NCBI RefSeq assembly: GCF_017355955.1
Contig: NZ_JAFFID010000003.1
Location: 248,001 to 312,000, forward strand
Source: Sabulibacter ruber
GTDB lineage: Bacteria > Bacteroidota > Bacteroidia > Cytophagales > Hymenobacteraceae
Length of the DNA stretch: 64,000 nt
Direction of reading: 5' to 3'
The notes beneath the pieces are model-generated. The model was not told where the DNA came from and searched no databases. It saw nothing but the letters and a program-made list of their open reading frames with translations. This document shows, piece by piece, positions 44,491 through 52,724 of this stretch (positions within the stretch are counted from its first letter, which is position 1; every line of letters starts with the position of its first letter). A program made the translations under genes and the position numbers.

Positions 44491-45135
44491 CTAATGACCA
44501 TTCAACTTTGCAACAAGTTCTTTATATGAATGAACTTGTAACTTCTCATAAATGTGTTCTAAATGCTTTCTTACAGTTTTATCTGCAACAAATAACTTTT
44601 CACCAATCTGTTTTCCCGTCATTCCTCTCTTAAATAATTCTAGTATCTCCTGTTCTCGTTTAGTCAAATATTCTATTCCTGGTAATGAAGGACTTGGTAT
44701 TAATTTTACACCCAGCAAATATTTCAATACACGACTAGCCAAGCTAGGTGATAGCGGCAGCCCACCTTCAAGTACTTCGTCAATGGCATTGAACAATTGA
44801 TGTGGCTTGGCATCTTTGAGCATGTACCCAGATGCTCCGGCTTGCAGTGCTTCAAATAATTTTTGCTCATAATCCATTACCGTTAGCATTATAATCTTTA
44901 GGTCCGGGTAATGCTGTTTAACCTGCCTCGTTGCTTCTATACCATCCATTTCAGACATTAGAATATCCATCAACAGCACTTTAGGCACAGTTCCTGCCTG
45001 TAACGTCTTGAGGAGCAAATGTCCGCTTCTTACTTCAAATAGCACCTCTGCCTCTTCGCTAAGCGCTAGCTTATCACGAATATCCTGCCCCAGTTGGACA
45101 TTGTCTTCAACTATGCCGATGGTTATCTTTTGCAT
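44491..45135 (-). CDS. NarL/FixJ-family response regulator
   Basis: A 214-residue regulator with a receiver domain (about 5-120; phospho-acceptor Asp57 in LLMDILMSEMDG, Lys in MLKDAKPHQ) and a LuxR-type HTH (about 148-212; LTKREQEILELFKRGMTGKQIGEKL, then KTVRKHLEHIYEKL). It lies 87 bp downstream of the kinase gene on the same strand, so they form a cognate pair. Target promoters are unknown; the divergent composition of the pair and its position suggest control of the island. Confidence 0.92.
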   Translation of the reverse strand: MQKITIGIVEDNVQLGQDIRDKLALSEEAEVLFEVRSGHLLLKTLQAGTVPKVLLMDILMSEMDGIEATRQVKQHYPDLKIIMLTVMDYEQKLFEALQAGASGYMLKDAKPHQLFNAIDEVLEGGLPLSPSLASRVLKYLLGVKLIPSPSLPGIEYLTKREQEILELFKRGMTGKQIGEKLFVADKTVRKHLEHIYEKLQVHSYKELVAKLNGH

Positions 45136-45222
45136 TCAAGCCAAAAGTTAGATTTACTTGATATTTGAAAGGTACAATGTGAAAAACAGCTTGTAAATAC
45201 GTCAAATGACGTATTTTTAAAC

Positions 45223-45990
45223 TTAAATAGGTAATACTACTTTAATACAAGTACCTGAAGTAGTAGAATTTAATAAAAAAGTACCTTGAACTTCCTCAGT
45301 ACGCTTACGCATGTTAATTAGCCCAAAACCCTTTGTATAAGATACATCATGAAAACCTTGGCCGTCATCTGTGATGGTAAGCGAAGTATCTGTTTGGGAA
45401 ATCTCTAATGTTACTTTCACTTGTGAGGCAATTGCATATTTTAATGCATTGATTGTTCCTTCCTGTGCTATTCGGATAAGGTGCATCGCAATTATAGGCT
45501 GTACAACATAGTTGCTATCGATATTTATAAATTCCCAATTTAAAACAGGTAACTCACGGTCTTCCCAAATTTTAAGAAGTAAATTATGCACACGTGCCCC
45601 TAAAGCTTTTACAGTTATTTCTTCTTGATCAAGCAGCCAGATAGTTTCACGGAGGGTGTGGTTCATCCCACGGGTGAATTCACTTAATCGGAGAAGTTGA
45701 CCAGAATCAGGCCATTTATGATAGGCTAGCAATTCCAATCTGGAAATTAGGTGAGTTAATTGTGAGCCAAAACCATCATGTAGATCCCGCCCTAGCTTTT
45801 CACGCTGCCCCTGCAATTCTTTTTCTAATTGCAGAGCCTTTAGTTCAGCGATATGACGTTTTTGCTCTGCTTCTATGAAGGACTGCAGCAATGAGTTATA
45901 TGACTCCTGAACTTCTACTCTTTTAGTCAGATATGTTATGCGCTGACTAGACCAGGCAAGGACACTATTTAGTATTTCAGCCACACTCAT
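45223..45990 (-). CDS. NarL-type histidine kinase lacking a sensor domain
   Basis: A 255-residue soluble kinase. After a helical N-terminus (about 1-70) comes the HisKA_3 motif LGRDLHDGFGSQLTHLI (phospho-His near residue 73), then the HATPase with EGTINALKYA, DDGQGF and GFGLINMRKR. There is no transmembrane segment, TPR or sensory domain; homologues usually carry one upstream. It may be a naturally cytoplasmic kinase activated by another protein, or the 3' part of a longer gene cut by rearrangement. Its cognate regulator follows by 87 bp. Confidence 0.85.
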   Translation of the reverse strand: MSVAEILNSVLAWSSQRITYLTKRVEVQESYNSLLQSFIEAEQKRHIAELKALQLEKELQGQREKLGRDLHDGFGSQLTHLISRLELLAYHKWPDSGQLLRLSEFTRGMNHTLRETIWLLDQEEITVKALGARVHNLLLKIWEDRELPVLNWEFINIDSNYVVQPIIAMHLIRIAQEGTINALKYAIASQVKVTLEISQTDTSLTITDDGQGFHDVSYTKGFGLINMRKRTEEVQGTFLLNSTTSGTCIKVVLPI

Positions 45991-46437
45991 TATGTAACCA
46001 CAACTAGATTAGATTGGTATTATACAATTTTGGCAACAGAGAGGGGGCGGCTTAACTAGTTATAAGTTTTCCGTATTGTGAAGAAGTAAATTATAAAATT
46101 TGACAGGCTGCTTCAGCCATTATCATGCAGGCTTTACAATATATTTAACTATTTTTTTTATTCAATAATTAATCATAAATTATAGTATAAAAAAGTCTAA
46201 AATACTTTTACTTTTTTTTATAATAACAAGATAGGATTTAAATTTTCAATAATCAATACCTATAATTAAGTATATATCACTTAAAATGCACCCTTTAGGA
46301 AAAATTGATAAGACAGTTCTTAAATATAACTAGTAGTGGAATGTCTGTATAGCAGATATACTCCAATAATTTATAAAATATGGATTGTTTAGCATAAAAG
46401 TGGGAACTAACCTTTTCAAATAAGAACTGACTTTCCC
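45991..46437. other. AT-rich intergenic region at the right edge of the island
   Basis: About 450 bp, strongly AT-rich to roughly 46400 and then changing to ordinary composition at the cupin gene. No ORF, direct repeat or att-like site was recognised. It mirrors the AT-rich edge at 33504-33877. Confidence 0.45.
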
Positions 46438-47049
46438 CTACACCGCCAATCGCTGCAATATCACCTTACATGCCACCTCAGAAGTCACCTTCACTTTATG
46501 TGTTTGATGCAGGGGAATGGAAAAGAAATCGCCGGGAGAAAGGTGGTTGACCTCTCCATCAACGGTAATGTCACAGGTGCCCTCTAAGATAAGGAACCGC
46601 TCTTGTTCATCGTGGTGGATTTCTTCCTCGGCCACGCCTTTGATCCAGACAATGGCGGTGGTGGCATTGGGCGAGTAGCCGATGATCTTCACGTAAATGT
46701 ACTCTAACTCTGAAGGAGTTTGCAGGTCTTCGCGCTCTAACCAGGCGGCATAGTCTTCCTGGCGGGATTCGGGGGAAAGTACCGGCGGAAAGGTAACGGG
46801 TTCTCCCTGCTGCAGCCGCACCATGTAGTCAATGGTAGCCAATACAAGGGGCTTTACCGTACTTTTAGGCGCTACGGCATGCGCTAGCGCATAGGCTTCA
46901 ATAGTCTGGCGAATGGTCTCAATCTCTTCTCGGATTTCAGGATGTGCGGAAGCCATCTGCTCCACCTCCTGGGTTTCACCTGGGGTGGTAACTCCCATGA
47001 CGTACAGCTCTAAAATCCCGGATTCTATATAGTCTATGATGGGGTTCAT
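46438..47049 (-). CDS. Cupin-domain anti-sigma-factor-like protein (ChrR type)
   Basis: A 203-residue protein with an anti-sigma-like helical N-terminus (about 1-80; LELYVMGVTTPGETQEVEQM) and a C-terminal cupin (about 95-200). Cupin metal residues appear in EEEIHHDEQERFLILEG, followed by GDFFSIPLHQTHKV. This is the ChrR layout, in which the N-terminal part binds a sigma factor and the cupin senses the signal; the ChrR zinc-ligand cysteines are not apparent. Its ATG overlaps the sigma gene's stop (ATGA), which supports a functional pair. Confidence 0.85.
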   Translation of the reverse strand: MNPIIDYIESGILELYVMGVTTPGETQEVEQMASAHPEIREEIETIRQTIEAYALAHAVAPKSTVKPLVLATIDYMVRLQQGEPVTFPPVLSPESRQEDYAAWLEREDLQTPSELEYIYVKIIGYSPNATTAIVWIKGVAEEEIHHDEQERFLILEGTCDITVDGEVNHLSPGDFFSIPLHQTHKVKVTSEVACKVILQRLAV

Positions 47050-47594
47050 GCTGTTCTTTCCGCTCCTATGTGTTTGAAAGCCGATTTTAACTGGCTTTTG
47101 AGTTCTTCCTGAGAGATATTCAAGGCTTCGGCCGCCTGCTGGCAGGTATAGCCTTTGTGGTAAATTAAATCAAGGATGGCATTTTCCTGGGGCTGCAATT
47201 GGCAGAAAACTTCTTTTGTTTGGCTCTCCTCCAGTTGATCTGTTTCCCTGGTTGCCTCTGGTGTAACAGGGTCTTCGTCTTTTTTGCCGAAGGTAAGGTG
47301 CGCGTATTTGCCCGTTTTATGTGCCTCCAGCGCTATTCCCCGGGCCATGGCCAAACCCCAGGTTAGAAACCGGCTTTGGGTAGGGTCAAAAATATGGATG
47401 CGGGACCAGATGGCCAGAAACGTCTCTTTCAGCACCTCTTCCGCTACCTCGGTATTTTGCACAATGCGCGAGATCAGCCCTAAGAGCACCGGCGCGTAGG
47501 CATCATACAGCAGCCCGAAGGCTTCCTGTTTCCCCTCCCGGATTGCCTCTATCAGTCGTTCTTCTGCTTCTCTCTGCAGGGTCAATGGTGCCAT
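47046..47594 (-). CDS. ECF-type RNA polymerase sigma factor
   Basis: A 182-residue ECF sigma factor. Region 2 is seen in LLYDAYAPVLLGLISRIV and VAEEVLKETFLAIWSRI (about 25-70), and region 4 in ENAILDLIYHKGYTCQQAAEALNISQEELKSQL (about 135-170). The linker between them is acidic. It directs RNA polymerase to its own promoter set and is presumably held inactive by the cupin protein encoded next. The plausible signals are oxidative or redox stress by analogy with ChrR pairs. Confidence 0.92.
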   Translation of the reverse strand: MAPLTLQREAEERLIEAIREGKQEAFGLLYDAYAPVLLGLISRIVQNTEVAEEVLKETFLAIWSRIHIFDPTQSRFLTWGLAMARGIALEAHKTGKYAHLTFGKKDEDPVTPEATRETDQLEESQTKEVFCQLQPQENAILDLIYHKGYTCQQAAEALNISQEELKSQLKSAFKHIGAERTA

Positions 47595-47861
47595 ATAATC
47601 TTCTTTATCTTCCCCTAACGTTTTCCGCTTGCCAACCCTCTTAACTCTTGCCTAAGATAACTAACCCCGCCTGTAATACCTAACGGGCTTGGTGCCCTTC
47701 TCAATTCAATTAGTATATACCAAATAAAACTAATTTTACATGTACCGGCCAGTTACCGTCTTTAGATTATTTTCCGCTAACCTTTTAAGAATAAGCCGGA
47801 AAATAAAAATCTATTTTAGATTTAGGACTGATAATTTATAACCCCCGTTCAGTTTCATCCT

Positions 47862-50000
47862 ATGAGAAAACACCTTCCCCCTTTGCTCGCCTGCTGTCTT
47901 CTGCTTTTAACAGCCCTCCCTTCGTTTGCTCAGAAGTTCTCTTTTGAGGCAGTAAAAGCCTATCCTTTTCCTACCGCACTCACCGCCTCAGCACAGGGCT
48001 CCAGAGTTGCCTGGGCGGTTGATGAGCAGGGCAAACGGAACATCTACGTGGCCGAGGGGCCGGATTTCGTTCCCCGTAGGCTCACCAATTATTTGCAGGA
48101 CGATGGGCAGGAACTCACCAGTGTTTCGCTTTCGCCAGACGGGAAATGGGTGGTGTATGTACGAGGTGGGGACCATGGATCAAGCTGGAACGAGGAGGCG
48201 CCCGTGAACGCTTCCTTCAGTCCGGTCACTCCTAAGGTGCAGATCTGGAGTGTGCCTTTTACCGGAGGCGAACCGAAAGCTTTAGGGGATGGCGAAAACC
48301 CAGCCATCTCACCTAAGGGAGAATCCCTTGCTTTCACCAAAAACGGACAGGTGTGGGGAGCGCCATTGGATGCCTCTGCACCGGCCAAGCAGTTGTTTTC
48401 GGCGAGAGGCACGAACGGTTCCCTGGAATGGTCGCCCAACGGAGAACAGTTGGTGTTTATTTCTAATCGCGGAGACCATGCGTTCATTGGAGTCTTCACC
48501 AACGCAGAAACTCCCATTAATTGGATTGCCCCGTCCTTCACCCGCGACCGAAATCCACGCTGGTCGCCAGACGGAAAGCAGATAGTGTTTGTACGCACTC
48601 CGGGCCTGGGCGGAGCCCCAGACTCGGTATTGGCCCGCAGACACCAGCCCTGGTCTATCTGGACGGCCGAAGTCTCTACCGGCAAAGCATTTAAACTGTG
48701 GGAAGCTCCCAAAACCCTGGCTGGTTCGTTTCCCGGCACCCACGGGGGTGCTAACCTGCACTGGGCCGCGAATGACCGCATTGTGTTCCTCTCTTATCAG
48801 GACAACTGGCCCCACCTCTACTCTATCCCGGCAACCGGCGGAAAGCCGCTGCTGCTCACGCCCGGTACCTTCATGGCCGAGCACATTTGCCTGAGCCCCG
48901 ATAAAAAATGGCTGGTATTCAGTGCCAATTCCGGCCCAGACAAGCAAGACATAGACCGGAGGCACTTGGTGCGGGTACCCGTAGACAAAGCAGCCATGGA
49001 AGTGCTGACGCCAGGAACTGGCCAGGAATGGACTCCGGTGGTTACGGGTGACGGAAATTCAATTGTATACTTCTGTGCTACAGCCCAGCGCGCGCCCCTG
49101 CCTGCCATGATGCCTTTCAAAAAAGGGAAACCCACGTTGCTGGGAGAAAGCCTGCTTCCTGCTCAACTGCCCATCAAACAACTGGTCACCCCCAAACAGG
49201 TCACCTTCAAAGCCCCGGATGGCACAACTATCCACGGGCAGCTTTTTGAGCCCAAAGGCGGCGGCAAGAAACCAGCCATTGTGTATGTGCACGGCGGACC
49301 CTCCCGGCAGATGTTACTGGGCTGGAACTACTCAGAGTACTATTCCAACGTGTACGCCTTGAACCAATATTTGACCAACCTGGGGTTTGTGGTGCTTTCG
49401 GTGAACTACCGCTTGGGCATTGGGTACGGCTACGACTTCCAGAATCCCGAGAACGCCAACACCAAAGGCAATTCTGAGTACCAGGACATCAAAGCCGCCG
49501 GTGAATGGCTGGCTCAGCAGCCGCAGGTAGACGCCTCCCGCATCGGGATTTACGGCGGCTCCTACGGCGGGTACCTGGCCGCCATGGCCCTGGCAAAAGA
49601 TTCCAAACTTTTCGCGGCCGGCGTTGACATTCACGGCGTACATGACCGCACCATTACCAGAACCTTGGGCATCACCGCTCCAGACCGTTACGAGCGAGCC
49701 CCAGATGCGGACCTGGCCTCCAAAGTAGCCTGGCAGTCATCGGTAACCGCCCACGTAAATGGATGGACCTCCCCCGTTCTGATCATTCACGGCGATGATG
49801 ACCGTAACGTACAATTCAGCCAAAGCACCGATCTGGTGCAGCGCCTGGAGGCCAAAGGTGTGCCCTACGAGTCCCTGGTGATTGTAGATGATACCCACCA
49901 TTGGATGAGCCATGCCAATGCCCTCAAAGTAGGCTTGGCTACCGCCGATTTTTTCCAACGAAAGCTCATGAAGCCCAGCAATGCCGTGGGAAAGAAGTAG
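47862..50000 (+). CDS. Secreted S9-family prolyl oligopeptidase
   Basis: A 712-residue peptidase. A signal peptide (about 1-23, ending SFAQ) sends it to the periplasm. A WD40/TolB-like beta-propeller follows (about 30-400; repeated LSPDGKWVVYV, WSPNGEQLVFIS, WSPDGKQIVFV), then an alpha/beta hydrolase domain (about 430-705). The catalytic triad is recognisable: Ser567 in GIYGGSYGGYLA, an Asp in HGDDDRNV and His in DDTHHWM. It cleaves peptides after proline or similar residues, probably for nutrient scavenging. No T9SS tail. Confidence 0.92.
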   Translation: MRKHLPPLLACCLLLLTALPSFAQKFSFEAVKAYPFPTALTASAQGSRVAWAVDEQGKRNIYVAEGPDFVPRRLTNYLQDDGQELTSVSLSPDGKWVVYVRGGDHGSSWNEEAPVNASFSPVTPKVQIWSVPFTGGEPKALGDGENPAISPKGESLAFTKNGQVWGAPLDASAPAKQLFSARGTNGSLEWSPNGEQLVFISNRGDHAFIGVFTNAETPINWIAPSFTRDRNPRWSPDGKQIVFVRTPGLGGAPDSVLARRHQPWSIWTAEVSTGKAFKLWEAPKTLAGSFPGTHGGANLHWAANDRIVFLSYQDNWPHLYSIPATGGKPLLLTPGTFMAEHICLSPDKKWLVFSANSGPDKQDIDRRHLVRVPVDKAAMEVLTPGTGQEWTPVVTGDGNSIVYFCATAQRAPLPAMMPFKKGKPTLLGESLLPAQLPIKQLVTPKQVTFKAPDGTTIHGQLFEPKGGGKKPAIVYVHGGPSRQMLLGWNYSEYYSNVYALNQYLTNLGFVVLSVNYRLGIGYGYDFQNPENANTKGNSEYQDIKAAGEWLAQQPQVDASRIGIYGGSYGGYLAAMALAKDSKLFAAGVDIHGVHDRTITRTLGITAPDRYERAPDADLASKVAWQSSVTAHVNGWTSPVLIIHGDDDRNVQFSQSTDLVQRLEAKGVPYESLVIVDDTHHWMSHANALKVGLATADFFQRKLMKPSNAVGKK

Positions 50001-50020
50001 ACGTACGCTGAAAGTAAAAA

Positions 50021-50058
50021 CGTTTCGGGTCTGTTTTCCTCAAAACAGTCCCGAAACG
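50021..50058. repeat. Best-conserved copy of the ~35-nt palindrome
   Basis: CGTTTCGGGTCTGTTTT pairs with AAAACAGTCCCGAAACG around CCTC with a single mismatch. This copy best shows the family consensus, and it follows the S9 peptidase by 20 bp, where it can act as a terminator. Confidence 0.8.
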
Positions 50059-50298
50059 TATTGTCAGATCTCTGATATGAAGTAAGCCTGAAATCAACTA
50101 TTCCTTAGTCCATTCTGGAAGGATCAGATAGGCAAACCAAAAAGGCCTTGTATGAGAACAATTGTCCTGGCGATTGTTCACTTATCAAGACGATTGGCAA
50201 AACTATTCTTCTATATCTATTTAGCGCGGAACTCACCTCACTTTTCTATGTATCCATAGTGCTGAGGAAAGACTTAGGTTTAGCTTTGAGATAAAAGT

Positions 50299-50333
50299 GT
50301 TTCTGACCTATTTTCCAGAAAACTGATCGAAAC
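50299..50333. repeat. Degenerate ~35-nt intergenic palindrome, copy
   Basis: GTTTCTGACCTATTTTCC then GAAAACTGATCGAAAC; imperfect arms. Downstream of the lytic transglycosylase gene on the minus strand. Confidence 0.6.
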
Positions 50334-50454
50334 GAATCCAATTACTTATTAACCTGCCCCTATCAACAAAGAAGAAAATCCGGTTCAGCCTGTTTCCTGC
50401 CTTCCAAATTTATCGGTAAGTTCTTGTTAGATGCTGTTAGAAAAGTATAAGAGT

Positions 50455-51378
50455 CTATGATTTCTCAGGCAGAAGCAACTCAAACTCCTTCCCGGGAACA
50501 ACCGTGAGCTTGTAGGCTTTGATCCAGGGGTTGAGCAGCCGAAGGGTCTTATAATTGATGCCCTGTTCCACCGCGAATTGAGGCAGATCTGGAATAGAAG
50601 AAGTCACGCGGTAGGTACGCGTTGGCAGAGGATCATAGCCCTGTTCTTTCGGTAGTTCAAAGCCATACTTCTGCGGGTTGCCCAACACTTCTTTCAAGGC
50701 CAGAATGCGGAACATGTACCGCGAGGTCTCGTCGTTGAGGTATAGGTCATAGTAGGAACTCACCCGCTGCCGCTCCAAGGCATCTCCAATGCCGTTCATT
50801 CCCCGGTTGTAGGCGGCGGCTGCGTTGGTCCAGTTACCGAACCGCTTCTTCGCCGATTTCAGGTACCGACAGGCTGCTAGGGTAGCCTTCTCCACATGGA
50901 AACGTTCGTCTACCTCGGCGTTCACCAGCAAGCCATAACCGCGGGCAGTGTCGGGCATGAGTTGCCAGAAACCGGAAGCTCCGGCCGGGGACGTCACCGG
51001 GCTGAACAGGCTTTCGGCCAGGGAGAGGTACACAAAATCCTGCGGGATGTCATTTTCGCGGAGCAGGCGCTCAATCTCGGGTTGGTACCGCTGCATGCGC
51101 TTCAGTCCCAGCAAGGTGGTGGCTTGCAGATAGGAATTTACCAGTAGCTCCCGGTCCAGCCGCTCGGCTACATCGGGCACCTCCAAAGGAACAGGTTCTC
51201 CGGCAAAAGATAATGAGGTGGGCAGCACCGGTGCTCTTACCACTCCTTCCCGCACCAAGGCAGGTCCCGAGCCGCTTTCGCTCGAACTCACCACTTGCAA
51301 GGGTTGCTGGCTACAAAGTTGCACGGTCACCGCAATAAACCCCAACGCGCCGAAGTATTTCCAAATGTTATGATTCAT
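50455..51378 (-). CDS. Lytic transglycosylase (MltD-like)
   Basis: A 307-residue cell-wall enzyme. The N-terminus is a signal with Cys22 in TVQLCSQQ, possibly a lipoprotein. The SLT domain spans about 95-235, with the catalytic Glu122 in LSLAESLFSP, the motif SPAGASGFWQLMPDTARGYG and NAAAAYNRG. A short LysM-like module (about 250-305) binds peptidoglycan. It cleaves glycan strands in the periplasm to give anhydromuropeptides. Slightly shorter than E. coli MltD because it has a single LysM-like segment. Confidence 0.9.
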   Translation of the reverse strand: MNHNIWKYFGALGFIAVTVQLCSQQPLQVVSSSESGSGPALVREGVVRAPVLPTSLSFAGEPVPLEVPDVAERLDRELLVNSYLQATTLLGLKRMQRYQPEIERLLRENDIPQDFVYLSLAESLFSPVTSPAGASGFWQLMPDTARGYGLLVNAEVDERFHVEKATLAACRYLKSAKKRFGNWTNAAAAYNRGMNGIGDALERQRVSSYYDLYLNDETSRYMFRILALKEVLGNPQKYGFELPKEQGYDPLPTRTYRVTSSIPDLPQFAVEQGINYKTLRLLNPWIKAYKLTVVPGKEFELLLPEKS

Positions 51379-51863
51379 GTTCTCCTCCTTTCTGGCTGGT
51401 TCCTCGGAAAGTATAACCGCATTTAAGCGCTTTTTATTCTACCTCAGAAATCCTTCAGCCTTTTTCTTACGCATATTCCCTTTTTCTGAGTGCAGTTTTA
51501 GTATCAAAATTTAAGAAAGCGGCAGAAAAACACCTCAAACTTCAAACCAAAAATCGGGTTACGTCTCTGCAAGTTCTAGTACACCTGTCAATCGCTTCTT
51601 ACCAAATCAATCAAATTTGCTTAACATATAGCTTGAGATAAGTTCAAGAACAGAATAGTTGTCAGCCTCTGTTTGGAATGACTAATGTATCATTCCTCTA
51701 ATACTCTTTTCTTATTCAGTACAAAGAACTTGCCCTTGTCCACTTTTGCTAAGAGCATTTGTCAATTCAATTCGATAACGCCATAAGGCCGGTAATTTTT
51801 CAACCCTTTAAATACCGCCTCGTATAGCTAGTACAAATACTAACCAAAAGAACCTATACCACT
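51379..51863. other. Divergent intergenic region
   Basis: About 485 bp between the divergent lytic transglycosylase and DUF892 genes, presumably with both promoters. No ORF or strong hairpin was found. Confidence 0.4.
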
Positions 51864-52355
51864 ATGGCTAAGTTAAAGACATTAGAAGACCTGTTTGAGC
51901 ACCAACTAAAAGACCTATACAGTGCCGAAAAGCAAGGCATTGCTGCCCTCACTAAAATGATCAAAGCCACTGAGGACGAGAAACTGAAGCAGATGATTGA
52001 GACGCACCTGGAAGAAACCAGAGCGCAGAAAGACCGCCTGGAGAAAGTGTGCGAGTTGGTAGGTACCAGCCCAGGACGCATGAAGTGTAAAGCCATGGAA
52101 GGCCTGGTAGAAGAAGGCGAAGAAACCATTGAAGAAGATGCGACCCCGGAAGTAAAAGACGCCGGTTTGATCGCTTCCATCCAGCGCATGGAGCACTACG
52201 AGATTGCCGGTTACGGTACTGCCGCTCACTTCGCAGAGCGTTTAGGCCACACAGAGGCTGCCCAACTTCTGAGACAAACCCTGGAAGAAGAGCAAAAAAC
52301 CGACACGCTCCTGAACGATCTGGCGAAAAGCTACATCAACGAAAAAGCAGAATAG
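51864..52355 (+). CDS. YciE/YciF ferroxidase family protein (DUF892)
   Basis: A 163-residue ferritin-like four-helix protein. DUF892 landmarks are LEDLFEHQLKDLYSAEKQ at the start, LEETRAQKDRLEKV near residue 50, and SIQRMEHYEIAGYGTA (near 110) with a paired E-x2-H-type metal ligand set. These proteins are often induced by stress or stationary phase in Bacteroidota; their biochemical activity is not firmly established. Single gene with its own terminator at 52383. Confidence 0.92.
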   Translation: MAKLKTLEDLFEHQLKDLYSAEKQGIAALTKMIKATEDEKLKQMIETHLEETRAQKDRLEKVCELVGTSPGRMKCKAMEGLVEEGEETIEEDATPEVKDAGLIASIQRMEHYEIAGYGTAAHFAERLGHTEAAQLLRQTLEEEQKTDTLLNDLAKSYINEKAE

Positions 52356-52382
52356 TTTTAAATTAAAGTCATTCGCTTTCAA

Positions 52383-52410
52383 AAGAGCCTGCTCAACGTA
52401 GCGGGCTCTT
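52383..52410 (+). terminator. Terminator of the DUF892 gene
   Basis: AAGAGCC-T-GCT pairs with AGC-G-GGCTCTT around a 6-nt loop, then CTGTTTTACT. It lies 27 bp after the stop codon. Confidence 0.8.
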
Positions 52411-52458
52411 CTGTTTTACTACCTTTCCTAATAAGAGAGACTGAACTACCCCCTCCTC

Positions 52459-52552
52459 TTTTGTCATCCTGAAAGGATCTTGGTTACGAGCGGTAATAGC
52501 GTTTATTCACAGCTTTTCTAGTTTGCTCACAAGATCCTTCCAGGATGACAAA
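52459..52552. repeat. 94-bp MITE-like element with inverted ends
   Basis: The left end TTTTGTCATCCTGAAAGGAT continues to CTTG; the right end CACAAGATCCTTCCAGGATGACAAA is its complement with few mismatches. The 44-bp middle is unrelated. No coding capacity. Only one copy in this window; similar GTCATCCT-type elements may be repeated in the genome. Confidence 0.7.
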
Positions 52553-52724
52553 TGTGATTGGATATGCGTCAAACAGACTTAGTCTCCTTCTTAGTTAAGC
52601 TACGTTTTAATCTTGTTTTCCTGAAAGAAGCCCAAATCAAGTTGGACTTAGAGAAAGCCGAAGATTGAAAATTGTACAACAGCGCAGATGACTTTCGGCT
52701 TAGATTCCGGAAATTTGCGGTTGC

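Larger units (their letters stand above)
50001..50454. other. Intergenic region with two palindromic repeats
   Basis: About 450 bp between convergent genes. It holds the two palindromes at 50021-50058 and 50299-50333. No ORF was seen. Confidence 0.5.

Noticed and set aside
33504..46437. Prophage or integrative element
   Set aside because: The M15 peptidase resembles endolysins, but there is no integrase, terminase, capsid, tail, holin or recognisable att site, so I do not call a prophage.
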